Shown one piece after another: positions 8,736-17,862 of a DNA stretch of 64,000 bases. The DNA lies in the NCBI RefSeq assembly GCF_900142925.1, contig NZ_FRCN01000007.1, positions 310,001 through 374,000 on the forward strand, given 5' to 3'. A program made the position numbers and the translations under genes. The notes under the pieces are model-generated. The model saw nothing but the letters and a program-made list of their open reading frames with translations, was not told the DNA's origin and did no database searches. How positions within the stretch are numbered: the first letter of the stretch is position 1; every line of letters begins with the position of its first letter. This DNA comes from Chitinophaga sp. CF418. Lineage in GTDB: Bacteria; Bacteroidota; Bacteroidia; Chitinophagales; Chitinophagaceae.

Positions 8736-8837
8736 TTAGTCAAATTGCTGTCAAATAATAAGATGACTTAACAATTGCCGAATTTGTTCGCTTTCGTTCG
8801 TCTAACGATCTGTCAAGACAAATATAGTTTTTAGTCA
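8736..8837 (+). promoter_or_regulatory. Left arm-type integrase sites (two TTAGTCA copies)
   Basis: TTAGTCA occurs at 8736-8742 (CTTTAGTCAAA) and 8831-8837 (TTTTTAGTCACG). The same core occurs six times just inside the right end. Repeated short cores flanking the crossover site are typical of tyrosine-recombinase arm sites. Confidence 0.6.
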
Positions 8838-8839
8838 CG

Positions 8840-9153
8840 GGTAAACTACAATTTTTTTTATAAGAATTTTGGAGATTTGTGAAAGCAAGGTATTAATTGT
8901 CTGCCTTGCCTTGTACAATCGACGATCAAAGTCATGACGGATCCCCTACTGATGCTCGTAAATAGTCGATATTACGATATCCAGATCTCCTTTTGCAAAT
9001 ACATTTGTCGTGTATAGCCCAAAGTCAAGCAGCATTAGATATTTTCATATAAGCGAGAACTTGAGTTTGTAACATAGATATCTCGGCAAGCTTACTGTCA
9101 AACATTTTTAGATTTTGTTCATACTCTTTGACTGTCATTGGGAGTGTAAAATA
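8840..9153. other. Island end region without a confirmed gene
   Basis: Mostly AT-rich. On the minus strand, 9028-9258 stays open and in phase with the gene at 9259 beyond its TGA. It reads through the conserved block at 9154-9240 into FTLPMTVKEYEQNLKMFDSK and MLQTQVLAYMKISNAA before a stop at 9025. This looks like a lost or separately encoded C-terminal end. No start codon choice is convincing. Confidence 0.4.
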
Positions 9154-9245
9154 TTTTGTGTAAACTCCTTCCCCATTGTTTGAAACCCTGCCGGGATGGG
9201 GAAGGGGGAATGGCGCGGCAGCAGCGCCTTCCCCGGTTTTGGGGC
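9154..9245 (-). repeat. Repeat copy A of an island-end block with coding-like conservation
   Basis: About 70 bases closely match 34374-34465. Read on the minus strand, both copies encode KTGEGAAAAPFPLPHPG then VSNNGE in the same frame. In the core, five of six differences are synonymous third-position changes. The block also folds: GGGGAAGG with CCTTCCCC around GCGC pairs. It could be a repeated peptide-coding end or a structured 3' element. Confidence 0.7.
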
Positions 9246-9258
9246 CTATTGATATAAT

Positions 9259-10086
9259 TCACCACCATAGGCCATTAACACAGGGAATTTTACAGTCTCC
9301 TGTCATTTCTAAGTCTGCTTCAAGAGTAGCGACGTGGTCAACAGCTTTATTTTCTTTAAGAGTGTTAATTGCTCTTTTATATTCTGAGATTTTTTGATTG
9401 TAAGCTTCTTCAACCTGTTTGCGCTCGTCAAGATTAGTTTTCCTTTCATTATCGAAGTGCTGGCTAGTTGTTGTTACTAACTCTTCTTGCATTGTATTTT
9501 GAAGGTCTTGGCTTTCTCGTTCTATACGGTTACTTATCCGAGTTGAAACGTCCTCAATTCTCCGTTTCTTTTCTTCGATTTCGGCATTGACATTTTTTAC
9601 GTGTATTTTGGGTACTTTAGTTTTAATTTCAATCCTGTCCATATGCACTTCGGGAATGTTAAACTTAACGGCAATACGCCTTTTTCGTATTTTAGGCATG
9701 TCCAGTTTTATTGATACATCCTTCATATATACTTCGGGAATAGAAACATTGATACACACCATCTCAATTTTAGGCTTGGGAAATACTTTAATTACTTTAG
9801 GCGCTTTTGTAACGCATTTCTCAACCATTCTTGTTGCAGGAACTTTGAATTTAATTTCTTCTAAGTCCGTATGAAGTTCAGGCACGTCGAAAGAAACATC
9901 TTCTCTACGCTTACGAAGCTTTGGCACGTCGAATTTTATTGATGTCATTCCCCATTCAATATCAAATTTTACCTTTACAGCTGTTTCAACAGTACTAGGA
10001 TCTTCAATGTCCTCATTGATTTGATCAATTTCTCCTTGACCGTCGTCTAAAATTTGATTAACCTTAGCTTCAAAGTTTTTAGTCAA
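9259..10086 (-). CDS. 14-residue-repeat beta-rich protein with coiled-coil tail
   Basis: I do not recognise this family. Residues ~40-180 hold a degenerate 14-residue repeat, for example VSIKLDMPKIRKRR, IAVKFNIPEVHMDR and IEIKTKVPKIHVKN, with the pattern hydrophobic-x-[IV]-K-[FL]-x-[VIM]-P-[KE]-[LIV]-[RH]. About eight copies are visible, suggesting stacked beta strands. The C-terminal ~90 residues are charged and helical (EEKKRRIEDVSTRISNRIER, then ISEYKRAINTLKENKAV), probably a coiled coil. The start is uncertain: position 10086 is a TTG, and the frame is open 19 codons further upstream to a stop at 10144 without an ATG, so the gene may be 5' truncated. Downstream the frame continues past the TGA for 77 codons. 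It is the first cargo gene inside the left island end. Confidence 0.6.
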   Translation of the reverse strand: MTKNFEAKVNQILDDGQGEIDQINEDIEDPSTVETAVKVKFDIEWGMTSIKFDVPKLRKRREDVSFDVPELHTDLEEIKFKVPATRMVEKCVTKAPKVIKVFPKPKIEMVCINVSIPEVYMKDVSIKLDMPKIRKRRIAVKFNIPEVHMDRIEIKTKVPKIHVKNVNAEIEEKKRRIEDVSTRISNRIERESQDLQNTMQEELVTTTSQHFDNERKTNLDERKQVEEAYNQKISEYKRAINTLKENKAVDHVATLEADLEMTGDCKIPCVNGLWW

Positions 10087-10146
10087 CTCTTCAGTTTTAT
10101 CTTTTAGCAGTTTTTCTAAATCTTGGTCCAGGGTCTTAAATTTTTA

Positions 10147-10994
10147 AAGTGAGGAATTTATTTTGGAGTTTGACTTGGGCTGCCATAAATATTTTAGGGA
10201 TCCTTGCAAGACCTACGGGGCAGCATTATGTCCCTTAAGGGCGCCTGAGGATTCGAAAATTAACAATATACTCTTCCCCTGTTACCTACCGTTCCCGATG
10301 TCGATCCTTCAAGTTTGCTAAAACTTTAGTAAAAAAGATGCTTAAATTATGTCCCAATGACAATACCAACTAGTTTGTATTTTTTATGGTTTTCTGTCTT
10401 TAAAATTTTCGTCTCCTCAAGTGATCGATACCTCTCAGCCAAATCCGAAGGGATTTTCGCTGTTTCGATCAGCTATACTGATACGTTTATTTCTCCTTGC
10501 CAGTGTTGCCAATTTTCGTTGGCATGTCTTCTAACCGGCGACTAAGGGGGAAATTTAATCGAATGATCCAAGCTACTGACCAAAACTGAGTACTATTTCC
10601 GCTCCTTTGGTCCTCGGAGCCTACAGGGGCTGAAGGATAAACATAATGTTGTCAACAGTATTGGTTTCTTTCCTCTCACTCTTATCAAATGCCCGCAGAT
10701 GCCGAAATCAAACTTTATCAGCTCTGTTATGCATATCCCAGTGAACTACTTTCCCTGATTTCTACAGAGGCGTTGCAACCGTTTATGGAGTCTATAAAGA
10801 TGTTAAGGAAGTTTCGGGTAAGAAAGCAGAAAATATAAGTACTCTTTTTGCTAACGACCTTGTTAGTTGATCCCAAGGATATTTCAGTACATATTACTAA
10901 AACACCATATAAGTGCAAGTGAACCGGCATTAATAATTTTACTATAGATTTGATTTGGTATCTTTATTTGCCCAATCGTATTTAAGAATATTGT
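10147..10994. other. Gap with decayed sequence, 848 bp
   Basis: One gene remnant is listed separately at 10347. A 49-codon open frame at 10689-10838 (plus; MPADAEIKLYQLCYAYPSEL) looks protein-like but too short to judge. Nothing else is supported. The promoter of the ATPase gene at 10995 should lie in its last ~150 bases, but I see no convincing TAnnTTTG box. Confidence 0.4.
10347..10541 (-). pseudogene. Short gene remnant of unknown family
   Basis: The minus strand reads PVRRHANENWQHWQGEINVS, a TAG at 10473-10475, then LIETAKIPSDLAERYRSLEE and HKKYKLVGIVIGT before a stop at 10347. The composition is strongly protein-like on both sides of the internal stop and the frame is kept. There is no start codon in a good place. 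It is probably the C-terminal end of a lost gene. Family unknown. Confidence 0.4.
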
Positions 10995-12896
10995 ATGTTA
11001 AGTTTACCGGTTAAGAGAAAGCTATACGAACAATTAGTTACCCCAGGAAATTTCATTCAAGACGATGAAGGATTTGCTGTAATCAATAAGGTCTGGGAGT
11101 TGCGTGAGTTGCCCTCTCTGGATTCCCGTTATAAAGATGCGTATGGAGATTTTAAACAACACATTATTAACAACCAGGATTGGGATATCGATTACATTTT
11201 CATTGAAAGGTTAAATTTACTTTCAGGTGCAGATGATGTCTTTATGAAATTTGTCGAAGCATTTGTAGATCCGGAGATTCGAAAAGATATCAGGTTTATT
11301 GAGGACAATGTAGGGCGGATTAATAAGGAGTTGAAAGATTCCGGGTATAAACTTGCTATTACCACCTATTTCGAAAACTTGCCGGTATACAAACTTATGG
11401 AAGAAAATAAAGTATCTGATCTTCCAATATATCTGTCAGCGAATTCGATAAAATTCTATAAATCGACTACTGAACCCAAAACTTATCCTTGTTTTATACT
11501 CACGTATAGTAATTGGGACGATTTTACTTATAAAACATCAGTCATTCTTCATTATTACGAAAGTGCCGGACATCCAGAAGATATAGGAGTACCAAAAATA
11601 ATGTCGCTTGATATGGAAAAACAAATCTGGCCGAAATTGCCAGATTCTTTCGATTCATTACCTCGAGACTTTTGTTCTTTTTGCGCTGACGAAGATTACT
11701 ACATGACCTTAAAATCTAAGTTTCCTAATAGTTATTTCAGCATTTTGCACGCTTTAAGGGATGCGGGTATATTTCCCCGGATTGCAGAACGTTTTGAGGG
11801 TACATATATTTTCAAGAAATCGCTGATACGCGAAAACCATGATGAAAAGTTGTGGAGGGAAATAAGGTTCAAACTTTCAGGAATTGAAATGAATGATGCA
11901 TTCAGATTCCGATATGATTTTAAACCGCCATATGCACAAAGCGGGATTGATATTGATTTTAATTTTATTTATGGGGATGAACTGGATATAGAGCACCGTA
12001 TCTATGTTCTCATTGGGAAAAATGGTACTGGAAAAACTCGTGTTCTTTCGGGAATTGCGAATGAACTTTCATTAGAACGTCCAAAGAATATCGGACCATT
12101 TAAGCCCTTATATAGCAAGATTTTTACTTTGTCATATAGCATATTTGATAAATTTGAAATACAGCAGGGCAACAGTGCTTTTAACTATGTCTATTGTGGG
12201 CTAAAAAAGAATAGAACTGAACATTTAACGGACCAGGAGCTAAGAACCAGACTAATAAACTCAGCTCAGGATATCCTTCAACGTTCAATATTAAGTGAAT
12301 GGTATGAAATTCTAAATAACTTTATATCGAAAGATATTCTGGGATTAATGTTTTATAATACACAAGGTCAATTTAATTTTCAACCGGAAAAAATGATGGC
12401 TGTGCTTGATATGCTAAGTTCCGGCCAACATATACTTATTTATGTATTAACTGAAATGCTTGCTCAAATCAGAGATAACAGCCTAATTTTATATGATGAA
12501 CCAGAAACGCACTTACATCCAAATGCTATTTCTCAGCTGATGAATAGCATATTGGGTTTGGTCAAACGTTTCAAATCGTTTTGTATTATAGCAACCCACA
12601 GTCCTTTGGTAGTGCAATGTATTCAGTCGAGGAATGTTTATGTACTTAATCGGATTGCGAATGATATTGAACTACGTGAAATGGATAAAGAAACTTATGG
12701 TGAAAACCTGACTGTCATTACAGAGGATATATTTGACAATAGAGATATTGACAAAGATCATCTGAATTTGCTTCGGGAACTGGTTGATAGCGGCCATAAC
12801 TACCCAGATATTATTGCAATGCTAGAAGAAGAAAATAAATTGCCGGTCAGCCTGAATATCCGTCTCCATTTAAAAAATCTGTTTAAACAAGCATGA
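10995..12896 (+). CDS. ptuA-like: Septu-like defence ATPase (PtuA-type, ABC/OLD-class)
   Basis: The N-terminal ~300 residues are of unknown fold. From residue ~320 an ABC-type ATPase domain appears: Walker A GKNGTGKT at 341-348, an ABC-signature-like LSSGQ at 474-478, Walker B LILYDEP at 497-503 followed by ETHLHP, and the switch His in ATHSP at 533-537. This set is typical of SMC/OLD-like ATPases in bacterial defence. The next gene starts inside its stop codon (ATGA at 12893-12896) and encodes an HNH nuclease, the exact partnership of Septu systems, in which the ATPase PtuA controls the HNH nuclease PtuB. At 633 residues it is longer than many PtuA proteins, so the family assignment rests on the pair. 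Translational coupling suggests a fixed complex. Confidence 0.8.
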   Translation: MLSLPVKRKLYEQLVTPGNFIQDDEGFAVINKVWELRELPSLDSRYKDAYGDFKQHIINNQDWDIDYIFIERLNLLSGADDVFMKFVEAFVDPEIRKDIRFIEDNVGRINKELKDSGYKLAITTYFENLPVYKLMEENKVSDLPIYLSANSIKFYKSTTEPKTYPCFILTYSNWDDFTYKTSVILHYYESAGHPEDIGVPKIMSLDMEKQIWPKLPDSFDSLPRDFCSFCADEDYYMTLKSKFPNSYFSILHALRDAGIFPRIAERFEGTYIFKKSLIRENHDEKLWREIRFKLSGIEMNDAFRFRYDFKPPYAQSGIDIDFNFIYGDELDIEHRIYVLIGKNGTGKTRVLSGIANELSLERPKNIGPFKPLYSKIFTLSYSIFDKFEIQQGNSAFNYVYCGLKKNRTEHLTDQELRTRLINSAQDILQRSILSEWYEILNNFISKDILGLMFYNTQGQFNFQPEKMMAVLDMLSSGQHILIYVLTEMLAQIRDNSLILYDEPETHLHPNAISQLMNSILGLVKRFKSFCIIATHSPLVVQCIQSRNVYVLNRIANDIELREMDKETYGENLTVITEDIFDNRDIDKDHLNLLRELVDSGHNYPDIIAMLEEENKLPVSLNIRLHLKNLFKQA

Positions 12897-13729
12897 GGAA
12901 CCTTAACCCTTATCCTGAAGATAGTTTTCCTGTATTCACTACAGCAGTAGATGGCAAGTCCGACCGGATTTCACAGGCCGCTTTGAGGGCTGCATATCCT
13001 ACTATCAAGCCGAAATTTCAGAACTATGACAGCCTGTTTTTAAGAAATGAACTTGAACACTTAGCTGTTGATGGTATTCATGATACTATAAAGGATCCGC
13101 TTTTAAGTTTGTACTATTCCAAAAGTCCAGTTTTAGCTCAGATTCGTAAACGCTTACAGGAATTGCAACATAGATCAATAAGATATACCTGTCAATACTG
13201 CACACTTGAAACATCTAAGACCTGGGACCATATAGTTGGCAAAGAAGAGTTTCCTGAGTTTGCAATTCATCCAAAAAATCTACTGCTAGCTTGCAATACT
13301 TGTAATCAAATCAAAGGTGAGCGCTGGCGGACTGGCCTTAATAAAAACCTCATAAATCTGTATATTGATCAGCTTCCCGATATAAAATATCTGGAAGTTG
13401 ATGTTTTTTTAGATGATTATGGCGAGATCGATTTTCGATACATGCTAAGGTATTCCCCTGGAATGAGTTATGATGTATATTCGCTGATACTCCGACATTT
13501 CGGGGCACTGCATTTAACGGATCGAATGAGGGAGGGTGCTATTAAGCATTTAACTGAATTCCAAAACGCTATTAGGCCAAGACGGAATTGTGGTGAAAGT
13601 GAGGACAGTTTGATTTCTAGTACATTGGAAAGCTGTGCTGCCGATCGTGCGGTATTGGGTCTAAATCACTGGAAGCCTACGATGATAGAAGCATTAGTAA
13701 ACAGCCCAGTATTTTGGGATACATTGTAA
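12893..13729 (+). CDS. ptuB-like: HNH endonuclease of the Septu-like pair (PtuB-type)
   Basis: A classic zinc-bound HNH domain lies in the middle: C100-x2-C103, D112-H113, N129, then C134-x2-C137-N138 and K141-G142. The order and spacing fit the HNH family in which the first His activates water and the four Cys hold a structural zinc. The N-terminal ~95 residues and the C-terminal ~130 residues are not assigned and probably contact the ATPase partner. The start codon overlaps the ATPase stop by four bases. In Septu systems such nucleases degrade DNA on phage infection. A weak terminator follows about 25 bases later. Confidence 0.85.
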   Translation: MRNLNPYPEDSFPVFTTAVDGKSDRISQAALRAAYPTIKPKFQNYDSLFLRNELEHLAVDGIHDTIKDPLLSLYYSKSPVLAQIRKRLQELQHRSIRYTCQYCTLETSKTWDHIVGKEEFPEFAIHPKNLLLACNTCNQIKGERWRTGLNKNLINLYIDQLPDIKYLEVDVFLDDYGEIDFRYMLRYSPGMSYDVYSLILRHFGALHLTDRMREGAIKHLTEFQNAIRPRRNCGESEDSLISSTLESCAADRAVLGLNHWKPTMIEALVNSPVFWDTL

Positions 13730-13754
13730 TTCTATAATTTTATCAAAACCCAAT

Positions 13755-13799
13755 CCCGAATGATTTTTCATTGATTGAATTACGGGCTCATTTTTTTTT
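13755..13799 (+). terminator. Probable terminator of the Septu-like operon
   Basis: CCCGAAT at 13755-13761 can pair with ATT-A-CGGG ending at 13786, with one bulge, and is followed by a run of nine T at 13791-13799. The stem is short, but the T run and position are right. Confidence 0.5.
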
Positions 13800-14051
13800 C
13801 TGCAATAGACAGCATTTATTAACTATCCATTCCTTCTTCATTACTTCCGGCATTGCTCCTATTACCATTATATTTTCCATGCTGGCAGGAATCCTGGATT
13901 TTTCATGCCATTATACAAGTTGGTTAGCTTAAAAGCCGTTTTATTATAACTCGCATATTTTAGGTTCGTATGATAAACGCCCTCTAAATTATCCAGAGGG
14001 CCAGGATGGCGGCCAGACATAATACGGTGCATCCACCCTAAGCTGGCAACC
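13800..14051. other. Gap with an unassigned short open frame
   Basis: On the minus strand a frame (13868-14086) encodes GWMHRIMSGRHPGPLDN, then EGVYHTNLKYASYNKTAFKL and LYNGMKNPGFLPAW. Its start would lie inside the end of the HNH_5 gene. The composition is protein-like, so it may be a remnant, but no family is recognised. Confidence 0.3.
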
Positions 14052-15329
14052 TCAATCTGATTTGATATTTTCCCCCTTGATATCAAAATTCAGATTAATG
14101 GTAAGGTCTTTTTCCTTTTGATCTGATAGATTCAAAAACTGCCACCCTTCGCTTCTGCTGTAATGTTTGAAAAATTGCCAAAACCGCCCATATGATATTT
14201 CATCTGTAAAATTGACGTCGCCAGCGGCCAAGGGAATGATATACACGATAATGAGGAACGTATAATGCAATTCGCCCACTAGGAAGGGTAAGGTTGTATC
14301 CATATTTTTCCTTTGGTAGATCAAAATTGAAGGATGCTTGGTAAACCGCTCATAGGATTTCAATAGGCCAACTTTCGGTAGGCGATCAAGATTATATTCC
14401 CTGTTTATCCATCGGACGGTATCCCGAAGATTTATAAGGACAGAACTATCAATGACGCTCAGAGCATATTTGCATAGTGTGCGATAGATATCCTGCGCCA
14501 CGATTTTCTCATAGGTCTCCAGGCGAAAACTCGTATCATGAGGCTTTTCTCCTTTTCTTAAAAAATGATCGAGCTTGATGATACCCTCATTAGTTAGCGT
14601 GAAATTTCTTCCTTTGAACTTTGCAACACCCGATTTTCCCTTGACACCAAAGTAACTCCCGTATATCTTTAAATAGGAAATCAAACTTTTTTCAATCCCC
14701 GAGGCAGATCCAAATCGCTCGTTGCATTCGTCACATTCCTCATGTAGTATTATTTTTTTGTTGCCGAGAGATTCTGATATCGCGTGGGCAACATTTTTAA
14801 ACGATACCGTTGGCCTCTTCTTGCCACAGAAGCGGCATACGCGCATCTCCTTATTCTTTTCACCAATTCCCTCTTTAGTAAGCTCTCCAAATGCCATTAA
14901 ATGGTAAGCCTCAAGGAGAGAGGCAAAAAGTTCATTATGTTCCCTGCTTATTACCTTATAGTCTAGGCTCTCTTCGAGAGATGTCAGGATAAGATGCAAT
15001 TCGTTACGTTTCTCAGGTGATAGATCATCTGTAGGCCATAGGATGAAATGTTCGTTCTCTTTAAGTTTCTGGAAATAGCTCAGTAGGCGGTGAAATCTTA
15101 GATCGTGTTCCTTATAATACTCTATAAATGCAGTCAATTTTTGACGAAAAGCCTCTGTGTTTTGTTGGACGGACTGTATCTTAATTTTATAGCTTTCTAA
15201 GCCTACATCTTGATCTGAAATAAAGAGCATTATGAAATCTTCAAATAAATGATTTGAAGGATCAGTATTATTAAGGGTAAGATCAACTGAATAAAAAAGC
15301 GATAGTAGTGAATAGTTATTTACGGGCAT
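14052..15329 (-). CDS. HNH_5-type endonuclease, stand-alone
   Basis: Residues 160-210 form an HNH_5-like (PF14279-like) zinc nuclease core: C165-x2-C168, the KNVAHAISESLGN motif with H182 as the likely catalytic His, and C199-x2-C202-N203 followed by ERFG. The N-terminal ~155 residues are helical and charged. The C-terminal ~215 residues contain mixed helices and strands (DIYRTLCKYALSVID, LPFLVGELHYTFLIIVYIIP) that may form a regulatory or target-binding part. It is monocistronic between the Septu-like pair and the CBASS genes, on the opposite strand from Septu. HNH_5 proteins of this size occur as single-gene nucleases in defence islands. The function is inferred from motif and context. Confidence 0.75.
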   Translation of the reverse strand: MPVNNYSLLSLFYSVDLTLNNTDPSNHLFEDFIMLFISDQDVGLESYKIKIQSVQQNTEAFRQKLTAFIEYYKEHDLRFHRLLSYFQKLKENEHFILWPTDDLSPEKRNELHLILTSLEESLDYKVISREHNELFASLLEAYHLMAFGELTKEGIGEKNKEMRVCRFCGKKRPTVSFKNVAHAISESLGNKKIILHEECDECNERFGSASGIEKSLISYLKIYGSYFGVKGKSGVAKFKGRNFTLTNEGIIKLDHFLRKGEKPHDTSFRLETYEKIVAQDIYRTLCKYALSVIDSSVLINLRDTVRWINREYNLDRLPKVGLLKSYERFTKHPSILIYQRKNMDTTLPFLVGELHYTFLIIVYIIPLAAGDVNFTDEISYGRFWQFFKHYSRSEGWQFLNLSDQKEKDLTINLNFDIKGENIKSD

Positions 15330-15568
15330 GATATGATCTGTTTATTTTGGTTTCGAGCGAACAAGTTGCAATTAATACTGAAGGTTGCTTATTGTTAAGG
15401 GTAATAAAGACATTGTTGCTATTTCTATCTGTATTTCGCCCTTCCCTGTTTGGCGGCTTCGCTCATAAAGGTGATTATTGAATGTTATATATAATAGGAA
15501 AATGTTGGGCTTACTTTTACAGACATAATTCTTGACTGATCTACGTTAAAATGTGTGATTAACGGTTT

Positions 15569-16441
15569 CTACTGATCTCTTCCAGCAGTTACTCGCATAT
15601 CTTCTTCCAACCCTTTCCGTTTCTTGTTATAAAACCATTCTGGCACAAGTGCACTATCTTTACGGCTGCAGTATATTTTATCTTGTATCTGCCTAAGCTG
15701 CTCGATGGTTGGCACAGCGTTATTTTGTCGGAATGTGTTAACTGCCATTTTCAGTTCAGAAGATGCTTTTACTGACTTCACGTTTTCGGTATAGACTTTT
15801 ATTGTAAGTGCGAGCGCTGGCAGCAATGGTGCTACCAAATCTTTGAAAAAGATGGGTACAGTCAATTCTCCAGAAAAGCCGATTAGGACGGACAGCCCTC
15901 CTAAGCCTACCAACGCCCAGATGCAGTGCTGCTTGAATTTTTCACGTAACCGGCCATCGTAATACAGATTAATTTCCTGACACACGATGATTGCGCTTTC
16001 CTGCGGCAGGCCATCTAGATCAATATTGTACCAATCTTTTAGGGGAGAGTAGGGATTAGGTCTATATTGATCTGCATTATTCTTTATATCCGTTTTTTCA
16101 GGTTGACTTCCGGCATTAAACTTATTCCACTGCAAGCCATAAATCCTGCAATCAAATAGCTCTTGGATCTTTGCTGCTCTTGTTCGCATGTTGGAGATAT
16201 ATCCAATGAATACTGACAAATCTATGATGGCAACTACAGAGGCAAGTAACGCAAACCAAGCGGTATCAAAAGGTATCTTCTCTTGCGGAATTAATTTTAA
16301 GAAGTTAAGGACGACAACTGAGAGTACTGTTAGCACTACTTGTACAGCAAAGGCATTTTTTGCCTTAATATACAACTGCCGCTGAGCGGCAAGGAGCCTG
16401 ATATTTTCAGGTCGGTTTTGCAACTCTTTTATATTGTTCAT
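15569..16441 (-). CDS. S-4TM family CBASS membrane effector
   Basis: Two pairs of membrane segments frame a soluble middle region: about residues 30-50 and 60-82 (AFAVQVVLTVLSVVVLNFLK; WFALLASVVAIIDLSVFIGY), then two near 170-215 (HCIWALVGLGGLSVLIGF; DLVAPLLPALALTIKVY). Size, topology and the partner gene fit the S-4TM (SMODS-associated 4-TM, PF18159-like) effector family. In CBASS such effectors are thought to bind the cyclic nucleotide made by the partner synthase and disrupt the inner membrane, stopping phage spread by killing the cell. The start codon touches the stop of the CD-NTase gene (TAAATG), so the two are co-translated. No E1/E2/JAB or HORMA accessory genes are present, which makes this a minimal type I arrangement. 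Confidence 0.85.
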   Translation of the reverse strand: MNNIKELQNRPENIRLLAAQRQLYIKAKNAFAVQVVLTVLSVVVLNFLKLIPQEKIPFDTAWFALLASVVAIIDLSVFIGYISNMRTRAAKIQELFDCRIYGLQWNKFNAGSQPEKTDIKNNADQYRPNPYSPLKDWYNIDLDGLPQESAIIVCQEINLYYDGRLREKFKQHCIWALVGLGGLSVLIGFSGELTVPIFFKDLVAPLLPALALTIKVYTENVKSVKASSELKMAVNTFRQNNAVPTIEQLRQIQDKIYCSRKDSALVPEWFYNKKRKGLEEDMRVTAGRDQ

Positions 16442-17434
16442 TTATGGATAAGTTGGGAAATTGTTTCCAAATATTTGCCTCCAGGTATTGATTGCGAGGT
16501 TGTGCTGAGCGCTTACCTCAAATTGCATGGCCTGGTAGGCTCTGCCAAAATCTGTTTCGGCGCGTGCGGCAATGCTTCTTTTTTCTTCTAAGCTAAGGTT
16601 ATTGAGGTTACCTTGTATGCCTTTGGGATCTGCTACGGTGTTGTGCACGGCAATTTTGATGTACTCTAATACTCTTAGAAAGCATCCCCTTACCGTATCA
16701 GGAAGAGTATTGGGGCTTCTACCATCAAAGAAATCCAGAACCATGTTTTCCATCAGATATGATTCCATAGTTGCCATGGTATTGCGTGCATTCCAGTACT
16801 TTGCCAATCGGATAACGTCAAGTATGCTTACCTTTTGGCTTGCATTTACGCTTTCTACCCTTGCCTTATCTATTCGTGGATCGGTTTTTTTCCAGCCTCC
16901 TTTGGCATCGGGTATTAAGAAGTACGTTCGGCCATTGTACTCTGGTTTGGTAATAAAACAGGGCACTATATCGTAAACCCAATTATACGATTGCAATTCT
17001 AGTACGGCTGCTTCGCCGTTCTTTTTGAAGTCTGCTTTTTTATAAAGTGGCACCTTGCTAAGATATTTTATAAAGGTGTTGATCACCTTAATGGAATTGA
17101 CCCGATTGTCGCCATTGGTGAATTGTCGCAATTGGGGAGAGTCAAAGATATTGCTAATATGTGTCGGGGTTATTTGTATATCATATTTGGAGCCTTGCCC
17201 ATCAAGGACTATCATGAGGTCTATATCGTTTAATGGCCGGGTTTTGGTTTTTCGCGCATAGGAGCCATACTGTATATGGTCAAATAGCAAGGGAAACTGC
17301 GGATCTTCCGGGAGTTTTAAGATTTGCCTTAAAAGCTCATCTTTGCTGGCTTTTGCCTTTTTATTTTCTTCAGGGTCTATGCGAATGACTATTCTAAGGA
17401 ACTCTTCGAACGCTTGTAAGACCGTTGTCGCCAT
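16442..17434 (-). CDS. cdn: CD-NTase cyclic nucleotide synthase of CBASS
   Basis: The nucleotidyltransferase signature is complete: G57-S58 in YGSYARKTKTR, D70-I-D72 in LNDIDLMIVL, and a third acidic residue at D155 in YDIVPCF. These bind two metals and ATP/GTP in the SMODS/CD-NTase family (cGAS-like). The length of 330 residues is normal. It would sense infection in the cytoplasm and make a cyclic di- or trinucleotide; the product cannot be told from sequence by eye. The gene directly downstream, starting at the stop codon, is the membrane effector. Upstream is a long gap with decayed sequence, which should contain the promoter; a TATCTTTG box at about 17515-17522 (minus) is a weak candidate. 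Confidence 0.9.
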   Translation of the reverse strand: MATTVLQAFEEFLRIVIRIDPEENKKAKASKDELLRQILKLPEDPQFPLLFDHIQYGSYARKTKTRPLNDIDLMIVLDGQGSKYDIQITPTHISNIFDSPQLRQFTNGDNRVNSIKVINTFIKYLSKVPLYKKADFKKNGEAAVLELQSYNWVYDIVPCFITKPEYNGRTYFLIPDAKGGWKKTDPRIDKARVESVNASQKVSILDVIRLAKYWNARNTMATMESYLMENMVLDFFDGRSPNTLPDTVRGCFLRVLEYIKIAVHNTVADPKGIQGNLNNLSLEEKRSIAARAETDFGRAYQAMQFEVSAQHNLAINTWRQIFGNNFPTYP

Positions 17435-17862
17435 AAGATTATATTTGGTGAAAACAATTATCCTGCAACTGATGTAAAGATATGGGATGTTCCTTTGTCA
17501 GTGCAGTATGCAAAGATATACTTTAATGAGTATTCTCAGCGTTTTTGGGCATGTTTAGGCTGCGGAATTTATAAATACATTACCGGATGATATTTTCAGT
17601 GTATGATTGTTCGTAATAATCCAGGAAGTTTAAAGATTGCTCCATTTGTCCACTTACGCCTTGCTAGGCGGTGGAGGCTGCTCTAATTTGATTTCTAATT
17701 TTTTCGTTTTGTGCAGCGCCCTGGCTCTGGCGAGGCGTACGTATTGTTGCAGGTGCATCCTTTTTATTCTACGATCATTCGGGTGTTTATTGACACTTCC
17801 CAACCTCAGAGTGAGCCGCTGAAACCTGTCGGCATGGGGCTGGAAATAACTGAAAGACTTAA

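Noticed and set aside
9587..9874. Plus-strand open frame opposite the repeat protein
   Set aside because: Its Ile/Leu/Thr-rich repeats are the complement of the 14-residue repeats on the minus strand.
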